Shown: positions 17,210 to 26,085 of the stretch, one piece after another | Layout of the letters: every line of letters begins with the position of its first letter | How positions within the stretch are numbered: position 1 is the stretch's first letter | Source of the DNA: DATNIB01 sp035604685 | Lineage (GTDB): Bacteria; Actinomycetota; Acidimicrobiia; Acidimicrobiales; RAAP-2 | Direction of reading: 5' to 3' | Assembly: GCA_035604685.1 (NCBI GenBank) | Contig: DATNIB010000041.1 | Location: 1-64,000 of the forward strand | Length of the DNA stretch: 64,000 bases | Position numbers and translations under genes: made by a program | The notes under the pieces: generated by a model | Seen by the model: the letters and a program-made list of their open reading frames with translations, nothing else | What the model was told of the DNA's origin: nothing | Database searches by the model: none

Positions 17210-18280
17210 TCAGAACAGGGGCGCCACCTCGGGGAAGAGGCCGAGATGGGCCCAGGCCCGCTCGGTCGCGACGCGCCCGCGGGGCGTTCTTTGGATCAAC
17301 CCCTGCTGGAGGAGGAACGGCTCGTAGGCGTCCTCGATGGTGTCGGGCTCCTCGCCCACGCACTGGGCGAGGGTGGTGAGGCCGACGGGCCGCCCGGCGA
17401 AGCGTCGACAGAGCGCGTCCAGGATCGCCCGGTCCAGCTTGTCCAGCCCGAGGTCGTCCACACCGAAGAGCACGAGGCCCCGGTCGGCCGCGTCGCCGTC
17501 GATCACGCCGTCCCCGCGGACCTCCACGAAGTCGCGCACCCGCCGCAGCAACCGATTGGCGATCCGTGGTGTGCCGCGCGACCGCTCGGCGATGCGCTGC
17601 GCTCCGGGGGCATCGATGTGCACCCCGAGGATGCGGGCCGACCGTTCGACGATCGCCTGCAGCTCGTCGGGGCGGTACAGGTCGAGCCGACCGACGAACC
17701 CGAACCGGTCCCGCAGCGGGCTCGACACGAGGCCGGTGCGGGTGGTGGCGCCGATCAGCGTGAAGCGCGGCAGGTCCAGTCGGATCGAGCGGGCCGTCGG
17801 CCCCTTCCCGATCAAGATGTCGAGCTTGGCGTCCTCCATCGCCGGATAGAGGACCTCTTCGACGGAGCGGTGCAGCCGGTGGATCTCGTCGATGAAGAGG
17901 ACGTCCCCCTCCTGGAGGTCGGTCAAGAGGGCGGCCAGGTCGCCGGTGCGCACGAGCACCGGGCCCGAGGTCACCCGGAACCCGACGCCCAGCTCCGCCG
18001 CCACGATCCCGGCCAACGACGTCTTGCCCAGGCCCGGGGGGCCGGCGAACAGCAGGTGGTCGACGGGCTGACGCCGCTGGCGGGCCGCCTGCAGCACGAT
18101 CCGCAGGTGCTCGACCAGCTGGGGCTGGCCGACGAACTCCTCGAGCGTCCGGGGGCGCAACCCCACCTCTTCGGCCTCGTCGCGCGGGAACGCGGTCACC
18201 TCCAGCGGGCTGGTGGGGAGGACGGTGGGAGCCGTCTCGTCCTCGGTGGCGAGGACCTCGCGACGCGCCCTCGGCGTCAC
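17210..18280 (-). CDS. ruvB: Holliday junction branch migration ATPase RuvB
   Basis: 356 residues from GTG 18280, which overlaps the ruvA stop as GTGA; an open frame extends upstream but is the shadow of ruvA. AAA+ motifs: LRPRTLEEFVGQ, Walker A FAGPPGLGKTSLA, Walker B DVLFIDEIHRLHRSVEE, sensor 1 TLIGATTRTGLVSSPLRDRF, and the C-terminal winged-helix region (GLTTLAQCVGEEPDTIEDAYEPFLLQQGLIQRTPRGR). RuvB pumps DNA through the RuvA-bound junction. Last gene of ruvC-ruvA-ruvB. Confidence 0.96.
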   Translation of the reverse strand: MTPRARREVLATEDETAPTVLPTSPLEVTAFPRDEAEEVGLRPRTLEEFVGQPQLVEHLRIVLQAARQRRQPVDHLLFAGPPGLGKTSLAGIVAAELGVGFRVTSGPVLVRTGDLAALLTDLQEGDVLFIDEIHRLHRSVEEVLYPAMEDAKLDILIGKGPTARSIRLDLPRFTLIGATTRTGLVSSPLRDRFGFVGRLDLYRPDELQAIVERSARILGVHIDAPGAQRIAERSRGTPRIANRLLRRVRDFVEVRGDGVIDGDAADRGLVLFGVDDLGLDKLDRAILDALCRRFAGRPVGLTTLAQCVGEEPDTIEDAYEPFLLQQGLIQRTPRGRVATERAWAHLGLFPEVAPLF

Positions 18281-18885
18281 CGGGTGGCCAGCTCCCGCAG
18301 CGCCGAACGGAGCAGCTCCTCCACGCCGAGCTCGGCCTCGGCGCCGGGCTCGCCGAGCCGCTCCAGTGCGTGGCGGATCTCCTCGGGCCCGTAGCCGAGC
18401 TCGGCCAGGGCGGCCCGGACCTCGGCGCGCGGCGAATGGGCGACGCCCGCCGGGCCGGCGTCGCCGGCATGGAGATCCGGCAGGTCGAGGCGGCTCTTCA
18501 GGTCGATCAAGAGGCGCGCCGCCGTCTTGCGGCCGATGCCCGGGACGAGGCACAAGGTGGCGAGGTCGTCTTCCAAGATGGCGGTCGACAGCGTGGCCGG
18601 CGAGAGGGCCGAGAGAATGGCGAGCGCGAGGGCCGGACCGACCCCGTGCGCGCCGAGGAGCGCGTCGAAGCAGCGCCGTTCGTCGTCGTGCAGGAATCCG
18701 TACAGGATGATCGCGTCGTCGCGCACGTGGGTGTGCACGTGGAGGAAGACCTCGTCGCCGACCGACGTGAGCAGGCTGGCGGTGGCGGTCGTAACGGCCA
18801 CGCGGTAGCCGACGCCGCCGACGTCGACGATCACCTCGGCCTCCCCGGTGCGGGCGGCGAACGCGCCGCGGAGCGACCCGATCAC
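18277..18885 (-). CDS. ruvA: Holliday junction DNA helicase subunit RuvA
   Basis: 202 residues from GTG 18885, overlapping the ruvC stop. The order of domains fits RuvA: N-terminal OB fold (VIGSLRGAF, VDVGGVGYRVAV), a pair of helix-hairpin-helix motifs (LLGAHGVGPALALAILSAL and CLVPGIGRKTAARLLIDLKSRL) and the C-terminal RuvB-binding domain (VRAALAELGYGPEEIRHALERL). It binds the four-way junction and recruits RuvB. Confidence 0.95.
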   Translation of the reverse strand: MIGSLRGAFAARTGEAEVIVDVGGVGYRVAVTTATASLLTSVGDEVFLHVHTHVRDDAIILYGFLHDDERRCFDALLGAHGVGPALALAILSALSPATLSTAILEDDLATLCLVPGIGRKTAARLLIDLKSRLDLPDLHAGDAGPAGVAHSPRAEVRAALAELGYGPEEIRHALERLGEPGAEAELGVEELLRSALRELATR

Positions 18886-19424
18886 GCGCCGGCCCCCAGT
18901 GCCGAACTGCGGAGGGCGGGTCCGGCGGCTGCCGACACCGCCGCGCGCAGCGCGTGCGAGCTCAGGTGACACACGGCGAGCGCCAGCGCGTCCGCCACGT
19001 CGGCAGGCTTGGGCACCTGGGCCAGGCCCAGCACCTCGGCCACCATTCGCTGCACCTGCTCTTTGGTTGCGCCCCCGTAGCCGACCAGCGCCTGCTTCAC
19101 CTCGTTGGCGGTGTACTCGGCCACCTCGCAGCCGTGGCCCGCCGCCGCCGCCAGGGCGAGTCCGCTGGCCTGGCACACCGACACGGCGGTGCGGACGTTC
19201 ACCTGGAAGAACACCCGCTCGACGACGACGACCGACGGCGAGAACTCACGGAGCAGCGCGTCGATCTCCTGTTGAAGGATCCAGAGCCGCTCGGGCAGGG
19301 CGGTGGCGGGGTCGGTCTCGATCACCCCGGCCGAGCGGGCCGAGAGCGACCCGTCGCGCCCGTCCCGGGCGACCAGGCCGTAGCCGCAGCGCGAGACGCC
19401 CGGATCCACCCCCAGCACGAACAC
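18882..19424 (-). CDS. ruvC: Holliday junction endonuclease RuvC
   Basis: 180 residues from GTG. RNase-H fold with catalytic acidic residues in VLGVDPGVSRCGYG (D7), VVVVERVFFQVNVRTA (the conserved Glu), and the C-terminal KPADVADALALAVCH aspartates. It resolves Holliday junctions after RuvAB migration. A TACAGT box at 19432-19437 lies 7 bases before the start, so the ruvCAB mRNA may be leaderless. The 46-base gap to yebC leaves room for that promoter. Confidence 0.95.
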   Translation of the reverse strand: MFVLGVDPGVSRCGYGLVARDGRDGSLSARSAGVIETDPATALPERLWILQQEIDALLREFSPSVVVVERVFFQVNVRTAVSVCQASGLALAAAAGHGCEVAEYTANEVKQALVGYGGATKEQVQRMVAEVLGLAQVPKPADVADALALAVCHLSSHALRAAVSAAAGPALRSSALGAGA

Positions 19425-19431
19425 GCGTTCG

Positions 19432-19437
19432 ACTGTA
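19432..19437 (-). promoter_or_regulatory. Predicted -10 box for leaderless ruvCAB
   Basis: TACAGT on the minus strand, 7 bases before the ruvC GTG. No clear -35 box. Confidence 0.4.
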
Positions 19438-19470
19438 GTGGGCGCCCCCTGGGCCCGGGGGGATCCCCGG

Positions 19471-20220
19471 TCAGCCGTAGAAGCCGGCCAGGACCTCGTC
19501 TGCGATGTCGTAATTGGCGTAGACCGCCTGGACGTCGTCGTGATCGTCGATGGCCTCGATCATCCGCAGCACGCGCTTGGCATCGCCCTCGTCGCCGACC
19601 GGGACCGACTGGGACGGCTCCAAGGACAGTTCCGCCGACTCGACGGTGAGGCCGCCCTCTTCGAGCGCGCTGCGCAGGGCGGCCAGGCCCGCCGGGGGGC
19701 AGGTTAGGACCCAGCGGTCGCCCGCGTCGTCCAGGTCGTCCGCCCCGGCGTCCATGGCGATCTCCATGATGCGCTCCTCGTCGAGCGAGCGGGGCAGCGA
19801 CACCACCCCCTTGCGCTCGAACTGCCAGCTGACGGCCCCGGGCTCGGCTAGCGAGCCGCCGTTCTTGGAGAAGAGGTTGCGCACGTCGGCCCCCGTGCGG
19901 TTGCGGTTGTCCGTCAGGGTCTCGACGATGACGGCGACCCCACCGGGCGCGTAGCCCTCGTAGCTGACGGCCTCGTAGCGCACCCCCTCGAGCTCGCCCG
20001 TGCCGCGCTTGATGGCGCGCTCGATGGTGTCGATCGGCACCGAGGCGTCACGCGCCTTCTGGAACATCGTGCGCAGCGAGGCGTTGGCGTTGACGTCTCC
20101 CCCGCCCTCGCGTGCGGCCACCTCGACCTGGCGGATGAGCTTGGCGAAGAGCTTCGCCCGCGCCTTGTCCTGCGCACCCTTGCGGTACTTGGTGGTCGCC
20201 CACTTGGAGTGCCCTGACAC
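19471..20220 (-). CDS. yebC: YebC/PmpR-family protein (TACO1 family)
   Basis: 249 residues from GTG, preceded by AGAGAGGAG. The diagnostic N-terminus is MSGHSKWATTKYRKGAQDKARAKLFAKL; further motifs are YEGYAPGGVAVIVETLTDNRNRT and VRNLFSKNGGSL. The family was long annotated as transcriptional regulators. More recent work ties YebC proteins to translation of difficult (for example polyproline) stretches. It sits 15 bases after pdxT and ahead of ruvC, the usual actinobacterial position. Confidence 0.93.
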   Translation of the reverse strand: MSGHSKWATTKYRKGAQDKARAKLFAKLIRQVEVAAREGGGDVNANASLRTMFQKARDASVPIDTIERAIKRGTGELEGVRYEAVSYEGYAPGGVAVIVETLTDNRNRTGADVRNLFSKNGGSLAEPGAVSWQFERKGVVSLPRSLDEERIMEIAMDAGADDLDDAGDRWVLTCPPAGLAALRSALEEGGLTVESAELSLEPSQSVPVGDEGDAKRVLRMIEAIDDHDDVQAVYANYDIADEVLAGFYG

Positions 20221-20235
20221 GTCGACTCCTCTCTC

Positions 20236-20841
20236 TCAGGCGGCAGCCATCGACACGAACAGCTCGTGCAGCCGTCGGTCTCCGGTGAGCTCGGGGTGGA
20301 AGGCGCTGGCCAACGCGTTGCCCTGTCGGCAGATGACCGGCGCCTCGGCCGCGCCGGCGCCCAGGGTGGCCAGGACCTCGACGGTCGGCCCGACTTCTTC
20401 GATCACCGGCGCCCGGATGAAGACGGCCGGCATGGGGACGTCCTCGCGGCCGAGCTCGGCCGAAACCTTGGGCACCGCCAGGAGGGTCTCGAAGGACTCC
20501 GACTGGCGCCCGTAGCCGTTGCGGCGCACGGTGCAGTCGAGCAACGAGAAGCTCCGCTGGTCGTCGCGCCCGCCGCGCACCTCGGTCGCCAGGAGCACCA
20601 GGCCCGCACAGGTGCCGAACACGGCCAGGCCGGCGCGCAGGGCGTCGGCCAGCGGCTCGAACAGTCCGGAGGACTCGAGCAGCATGGAGAGCGTCGTCGA
20701 CTCGCCGCCGGGCAGGACGATCCCGGCCAGGTCGTCGAGGTCCCCGGGCACAAGCACGGCGCGGGTGGCGACGCCCAGGTCATCGAACGCGCGGCGGTGC
20801 TCACGCACGTCGCCCTGCAGGGCCAGGACGCCAATCGTCAT
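20236..20841 (-). CDS. pdxT: Pyridoxal 5'-phosphate synthase glutaminase subunit PdxT
   Basis: 201 residues of a class I glutamine amidotransferase. LALQGDVREH opens the protein, the oxyanion region is VLPGGESTT (about 42-50), the nucleophile is C78 in VFGTCAGLVLLA, and the catalytic His-Glu pair is in SAFHPELTGD. It supplies ammonia to PdxS (next upstream gene, 15-base gap) for the DXP-independent synthesis of PLP from ribose 5-phosphate, glyceraldehyde 3-phosphate and glutamine. Confidence 0.95.
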   Translation of the reverse strand: MTIGVLALQGDVREHRRAFDDLGVATRAVLVPGDLDDLAGIVLPGGESTTLSMLLESSGLFEPLADALRAGLAVFGTCAGLVLLATEVRGGRDDQRSFSLLDCTVRRNGYGRQSESFETLLAVPKVSAELGREDVPMPAVFIRAPVIEEVGPTVEVLATLGAGAAEAPVICRQGNALASAFHPELTGDRRLHELFVSMAAA

Positions 20842-20856
20842 CGGCGCCGGAACGGA

Positions 20857-21771
<915 letters not shown>

Positions 21772-21777
21772 GACCCC

Positions 21778-21783
21778 ATCCTA
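21778..21783 (-). promoter_or_regulatory. Predicted -10 box for leaderless pdxST
   Basis: TAGGAT on the minus strand, 6 bases before the pdxS ATG. Confidence 0.45.
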
Positions 21784-21817
21784 CTGGGGGTGGCTCAACC
21801 CGCCGTCCTGCCCCGGC

Positions 21818-22912
21818 CTACCACTCGGCCAGCGCGGCGATCCGCACGGCGGTCGAGTCGAGGTCGCCGTCGTCGACCTGGAGCCGGCGGCCGACCGTCG
21901 GGTCGACCCACAGCCAGCGCGTCATGAGATGGCGGCGGCCGGCGAACAGCGAGGTACGCAGCGCGGCCTCCGTGGTGACCAGGGTCTCGAGCGCGTCGTG
22001 CAACCCCGGCGGGTACCGGACCGACGCCACCGCCACCGAGTCCGCGCGCAGCTCCCGGCCGCGCCCGACCGCCGCGTGGAGCAGGCGGTCGCTCCCGATC
22101 AGGTAGGCCAGGGGGCCGATGACGGTGACGGCCACCGCGGAGACCACCGTGTCGTGGCGCTTCACGTGGGTGAGCTCGTGGCCGACCACGCCCTCGAGCT
22201 CGATGGGCCCCAGGCGATCGATGAGGCCGGTCGTCACGACGAGGACCGCGTCGGCGCCGCGGCCGAGCGAGCAGGCGTTCGGGACGGCGTCGTCGACCAC
22301 CATGAGACGGGGCTGGCGCACGCCGAAGGTCGGGCACAGGCCCTCGACGGTGTTGTAGAGGCCGGGCGCCTCCTCCTCGGGCAGCGGCCGGGCCCCGAGG
22401 ACGCGCAGCGCGATCCGCGCGGCCGACCGCCAGACCAGCACGGCCACCACGACCAGGACCCCCGCGCCGGCGGCCGCGCCCGCGACGAGCGAGAGCGTGA
22501 GGGCGACCGCCAAGCCGACGACGGCGCCCGGGACGACGCCGGCGGCGGCGCACAGCGCGCCCGCGCGTCGGCGGTTGGCGCGGGTCTCGGCTGGACTCAC
22601 CCGGATGGCGGCCGTCGCCGCGGCCCAGCGCGCGTCGGCCACGGCCAGTTCCGCCGCAGTCTGCGCGGGGGCCCTGCCGGAGGCTCGTTGGCGGGAACCC
22701 GGCGAACCCGAGCGCCGCGGTCCGCTCTGGGCCGACGCGGCTCCGCCCGACCGCGCGCCCGATCCCCGGCCCCGGCGCCGCCGGCTGGGGGACGACCGGG
22801 CGCCCCCGCCCGAGCCGTTCTGGGCACCCCCCGACGGCTGGCCGCGCGGCGCGCTCCCGCGGGCCGGCCGAGCGCGATCCCTCGGTGCGCCGGACTCCGC
22901 GGCGGGGCTCAC
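21818..22912 (-). CDS. M48-family membrane metallopeptidase (HtpX-like)
   Basis: 364 residues from GTG 22912 (the frame is open further but would run into pimA). The first 100 residues are low-complexity, rich in Arg, Gly, Ser and Pro. Two adjacent membrane helices follow (about 125-170, VPGAVVGLAVALTLSLVAGAAAGAGVLVVVAV). The peptidase domain has NACSLGRGADAVLVVTTGL, the zinc motif HELTH (in VVGHELTHVKRHD) and the downstream glutamate ligand in GRELRADSVAV. Family knowledge: HtpX-type proteases remove damaged membrane proteins. The disordered Arg-rich N-terminus is unusual and may mean the true start is internal. It precedes pdxS by 46 bases. Confidence 0.8.
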   Translation of the reverse strand: MSPAAESGAPRDRARPARGSAPRGQPSGGAQNGSGGGARSSPSRRRRGRGSGARSGGAASAQSGPRRSGSPGSRQRASGRAPAQTAAELAVADARWAAATAAIRVSPAETRANRRRAGALCAAAGVVPGAVVGLAVALTLSLVAGAAAGAGVLVVVAVLVWRSAARIALRVLGARPLPEEEAPGLYNTVEGLCPTFGVRQPRLMVVDDAVPNACSLGRGADAVLVVTTGLIDRLGPIELEGVVGHELTHVKRHDTVVSAVAVTVIGPLAYLIGSDRLLHAAVGRGRELRADSVAVASVRYPPGLHDALETLVTTEAALRTSLFAGRRHLMTRWLWVDPTVGRRLQVDDGDLDSTAVRIAALAEW

Positions 22913-22967
22913 CGGACTCCTAGAACCGACGCGCTGGCCAAACCGGGGACGACCACCGGCACCCAGG

Positions 22968-24083
22968 CTACCGGGCGCCCCGGGGTCGCCAGGAGGAACC
23001 GGCCTCCTTGTAGATGTCGGTGTAGGCCAGGGCCAGGTGCTCGAGCGACCAGCCGTCCACGTGGCGGCGGGCCGCGAGGCGCGCGGTCTCCGACGCCCGG
23101 CCGCTCCCCGAGCCGGCGTCCGCCAGCGCGCCCACGAGCGCTTGGGCGAGCGCCACCGGGTCGCCGGGCGGGACCAAGAGCGCGTGGCCGCCCGCGGCGG
23201 CGCGGTAGCCGTCCAGGTCCGAGGCGACCACGATGCAGCCGGCCGCCAGGCCCTCCAACACCACGACGCCGAACGACTCGCCGAAGAGCGACGGGGCGCA
23301 CAGCACGTCGGCCCCGGCCATGCGCGCCGCCAGCTCGTCGTCGGGCAGCTCGCCGATCCACTGCACGCGCCGCGACGGCGGGTGGGCCGCCCGCAGCGGT
23401 TCGGTGTCGGGCCCCTCGGAGGCGACCCACAAGATGGCGGGTGCTCGAACCGAGGCGAACGCGTCGAGCAGCACCCCCAGGCCCTTGCGCTCCTCGTGCC
23501 GTCCGACGTAGAGGACCGTCGGGCCTTCCGTCGGGTACGGCAGGGCGTTGGCGAAGCGCGCCACATTCACGCCGTTGAACAGCACGCGGTACTCGCCGCC
23601 CAGCGCGGCCTGGGCCGTCGCCCGGGCGGCCTCCGAGACCGCGCAGCGCACGTCGAGGTGCGAGGCGGCCCAGCGCGCCAGCGGACGCAGCAGGCGGTAC
23701 CAGGCGCTCGCCCCGGACCGGTGGAACGTGCCGACGAGCGGCGCGCGGGCGCCGATGAGGCAGCCGTAGGGGACGACGGGGGCCAACGGCTCGTGCAGGT
23801 GCACGACGTCGAAGGACCCCTCGGCCACGAATCGGGCGGCCCGGCGCGCCGCCTCGGGGGCCAGCGCCACCGGTGCCACCGACCCATTGGTCCGCACGCC
23901 GGTCGAGCGCCCGACCACGTAGGTGCCGTCGGGCGCGACCTGGCCGACCGGGCGCTGGTCGTCGGGGGCGATGACGCTCACGTCGTGGCCGAGCTCTCGC
24001 AGCGCGTGCCCGAGCCCCACCACCTGGCCCTGCACCCCCCCGGGCCTCGACAGGCTGTACGGCGACACCATGGCCACGCGCAC
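22968..24083 (-). CDS. pimA: Phosphatidyl-myo-inositol mannosyltransferase (PimA-like, GT4)
   Basis: 371 residues. GT-B fold: N-terminal MVSPYSLSRPGGVQGQVVGLGHAL matches PimA, including the GGVQ loop; VVHLHEPLAPVVPY and FHRSGASAWY follow. The C-terminal GDP-mannose half has VLYVGRHEERKGL and the GT4 E-x7-E motif in LFGESFGVVVLEGLAAG. PimA adds the first mannose to phosphatidylinositol on the cytoplasmic face. The context pgsA-acyltransferase-pimA is the classical PIM operon, which supports the call over a generic GT4. Confidence 0.88.
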   Translation of the reverse strand: MRVAMVSPYSLSRPGGVQGQVVGLGHALRELGHDVSVIAPDDQRPVGQVAPDGTYVVGRSTGVRTNGSVAPVALAPEAARRAARFVAEGSFDVVHLHEPLAPVVPYGCLIGARAPLVGTFHRSGASAWYRLLRPLARWAASHLDVRCAVSEAARATAQAALGGEYRVLFNGVNVARFANALPYPTEGPTVLYVGRHEERKGLGVLLDAFASVRAPAILWVASEGPDTEPLRAAHPPSRRVQWIGELPDDELAARMAGADVLCAPSLFGESFGVVVLEGLAAGCIVVASDLDGYRAAAGGHALLVPPGDPVALAQALVGALADAGSGSGRASETARLAARRHVDGWSLEHLALAYTDIYKEAGSSWRPRGAR

Positions 24084-24089
24084 CGGAGC

Positions 24090-25028
24090 TCAGTCCGCGT
24101 CCGAGCCGGGCGCCGAGGTGGCGCGCTCGCTCGGCCAGTTGGGCTGAAAGAGATGCCACTGCTCGGGTGCTCTGCGCACCAGGTACTCGAAGTGACGCGC
24201 GATCTCTTGGGTGAGGCGCGCCACGTCCGCGCGCAGCGTGCCCCGCCGCGTGGTGTCGATCGGTTCGGAGATGACCGCCGTGTGGTAGAGCCCGGGGCCG
24301 CTGTAGACGGCGGTCGAGACGAGCGTGGCGCCCGAACGCAGGGCGAGGGTGGCCGGGCCCGCCGGCAGCGTCGTCTTCTCCCCGAAGAATTCGACCTCCA
24401 CGCCGTTGCCGACGAGGTCGCGGTCGCACAAGAGGCCCACCAGCCGGCCGGCGCGCAGCGCCTTCAGCACGATCGCGCTGGAGCCTGAGTCGAGCGGGAG
24501 GACCGTCAGGCCCATGGCCTTGCGCTGCTCGATGAACCACTCGAAGAGTTCGGGCGGTTCGAGGCGCTCGGCAACGCTGATCATCGGGTAGCCGACCGCG
24601 TTCAGCCAGGCGCCACCCCACTCCCAGCTGCCGACGTGGGGCAGCGCCATGACCACGCCCGATCCCTTCTCCATGGCCTGTTGCAGGTGTTCGAAGCCGT
24701 CGACCAGCATCCGCGAGCAGATCAGCTCACGGCTGAGCGCCGGTAGGCGCGCGCCCTCCACCCAGTAGCGGGCGTAGGCGCGGTAGGCCCTCCGGGTGAG
24801 GCGGCGCAGGGCGAGCGGGTCGAGGCCGGTATCGGTCGCGTTCGAGGACTGGGTGAGGACGCGCCGAAGGTGGGCCGTCGCCAGATCCTGGGTCTCGCCC
24901 CGCCGGTGGGCCATGACCTCTCCCACCACCGCGGCCACCGCTCGCGCCACTGGCTCGGGGACCGTGCGCAACGCCGCGGCGAGGGTCGTGTAGGTCCGGA
25001 AGTTCAGCTGGGCCCGCCGGTCACTCAC
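24090..25028 (-). CDS. Phosphatidylinositol mannoside acyltransferase (LpxL/HtrB family)
   Basis: 312 residues from GTG 25028; GTG 25052 is an alternative. The lysophospholipid acyltransferase HxxxxE-type catalytic motif is in VVMALPHVGSWEWGGAW (His then Glu), with LLCDRDLVGNGVEVEFFGE and FHLFQPNWPSE-type ends (here WHLFQPNWPSE), both typical of LpxL relatives. Actinobacteria lack lipid A, and the gene sits between pgsA and pimA, so the likely role is acylation of the mannose of PIM (the Rv2611c/PatA position) on the inner membrane. Six bases separate it from pimA. Confidence 0.85.
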   Translation of the reverse strand: MSDRRAQLNFRTYTTLAAALRTVPEPVARAVAAVVGEVMAHRRGETQDLATAHLRRVLTQSSNATDTGLDPLALRRLTRRAYRAYARYWVEGARLPALSRELICSRMLVDGFEHLQQAMEKGSGVVMALPHVGSWEWGGAWLNAVGYPMISVAERLEPPELFEWFIEQRKAMGLTVLPLDSGSSAIVLKALRAGRLVGLLCDRDLVGNGVEVEFFGEKTTLPAGPATLALRSGATLVSTAVYSGPGLYHTAVISEPIDTTRRGTLRADVARLTQEIARHFEYLVRRAPEQWHLFQPNWPSERATSAPGSDAD

Positions 25029-25074
25029 CCCGCGCCCCGAGCGCTCAGTCACCCGGTGACGACCGACCTCGCGG

Positions 25075-25935
25075 TCAGGTGCCCGAACGGCGGTCGCGCA
25101 CGGTGCCCGAGCGACCCGCCGGTCGGGTCCGGCGCGCCCGACGGGCGCGTCCGGTGCGACTGGCCGGTGCCTCCTGGCGACGCGCCCGCCAGCGGCCGCC
25201 GGGCTCGCCGGCCTGACGGACGCGCGGCCGGGTCGAGGTGCCTTCGCGCCGGGCGCGCCAACGCGACTCCACGCGACCCTCGCGCCAGCGGGAGCGGGCC
25301 TCGATCCGGCGACGCCGCGCCGAGTCGGCGCCGGGGAACTCGGGACCCTCGGCCGCCTTCCACACGCGGACGAAACGTCCGAGCGCGGTCGCCGTCGTGA
25401 GGCCGAGCAGGACACAGAGCACCGGGACCAAGAACCCGTGGGCGAGGAAGCCGACGCCGAGGAGCACCATGCGCTCGGCCCGCTCCATGAGCCCGCCCTT
25501 GGCCTCGAGCCCCAGGGCCGCGGCCTTGGCCCGCTCGTAGGAGACGAGGGCCGTCACGCCGAGCACCGCCAGGGGCAGGAGGACGAGGTGGCCCTCGTGC
25601 GCCGAGACCAGGTACCAGGTGACGCCCCCCATGAGGACGGCGTCGGTCACGCGGTCGATGACCGAATCGAAGAAGGCGCCGCGCACCGACGCAGTGCCGG
25701 CGGCCTTGGCGACGGGTCCGTCGAGGAGATCGTGCAGCCCGGTCAAGGTGAGCAGCGGGATCGCCCAGTGCAGGTGGCCGGTCGCCACGGCGAACGCGGT
25801 GCCGAGGGCCGACAGGAGGCCGGTCGCCGTCAGGATGTCGGCCGTGACCCCGTGGCGGTACAGCGCCGATCCAACCGGAGCCGTGGTGCGGTCGACCGCT
25901 TCGCGCCAGCGACCGTCGAACATTTCGCTGGTCAC
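25075..25935 (-). CDS. pgsA: CDP-alcohol phosphatidyltransferase, probable phosphatidylinositol phosphate synthase
   Basis: 286 residues from GTG (ATG 25923 is an alternative). Several membrane helices and the CDP-alcohol motif D-LL-DG-PV-AK-(8)-G-AFF-D-SVI-D. All four metal-binding aspartates are present, but the Arg normally following Ala is Lys (DGPVAK). The C-terminal 85 residues are extremely Arg-rich (RRRRIEARSRWREGR and similar), an extension absent from typical PgsA. By family and context it should join inositol phosphate to CDP-diacylglycerol for the PIM pathway encoded next to it. A phosphatidylglycerophosphate synthase cannot be formally excluded. Confidence 0.85.
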   Translation of the reverse strand: MTSEMFDGRWREAVDRTTAPVGSALYRHGVTADILTATGLLSALGTAFAVATGHLHWAIPLLTLTGLHDLLDGPVAKAAGTASVRGAFFDSVIDRVTDAVLMGGVTWYLVSAHEGHLVLLPLAVLGVTALVSYERAKAAALGLEAKGGLMERAERMVLLGVGFLAHGFLVPVLCVLLGLTTATALGRFVRVWKAAEGPEFPGADSARRRRIEARSRWREGRVESRWRARREGTSTRPRVRQAGEPGGRWRARRQEAPASRTGRARRARRTRPAGRSGTVRDRRSGT

Positions 25936-26085
25936 GCTATCACCGGGTCCCGATCGGCCGAATCGGTAGGCACGGCGTCCCGCCGCCGAGCGCGCCCAGT
26001 GTGCCCGAACCTATGCTCACAACGGCGTGCCCGCGGCGGGGTCCGGGCGGCGTTGCCAGAGGAAGATCCCAGGGGGAGGTCGCTC

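Noticed and set aside
15482..18394. A 970-codon plus-strand frame
   Set aside because: Antisense to secD, yajC and ruvB, which are unmistakable; composition is that of a shadow frame.
18281..18553. Longer start for ruvB
   Set aside because: The extra 91 codons are the ruvA gene in another frame; conserved RuvB sequence begins after GTG 18280.
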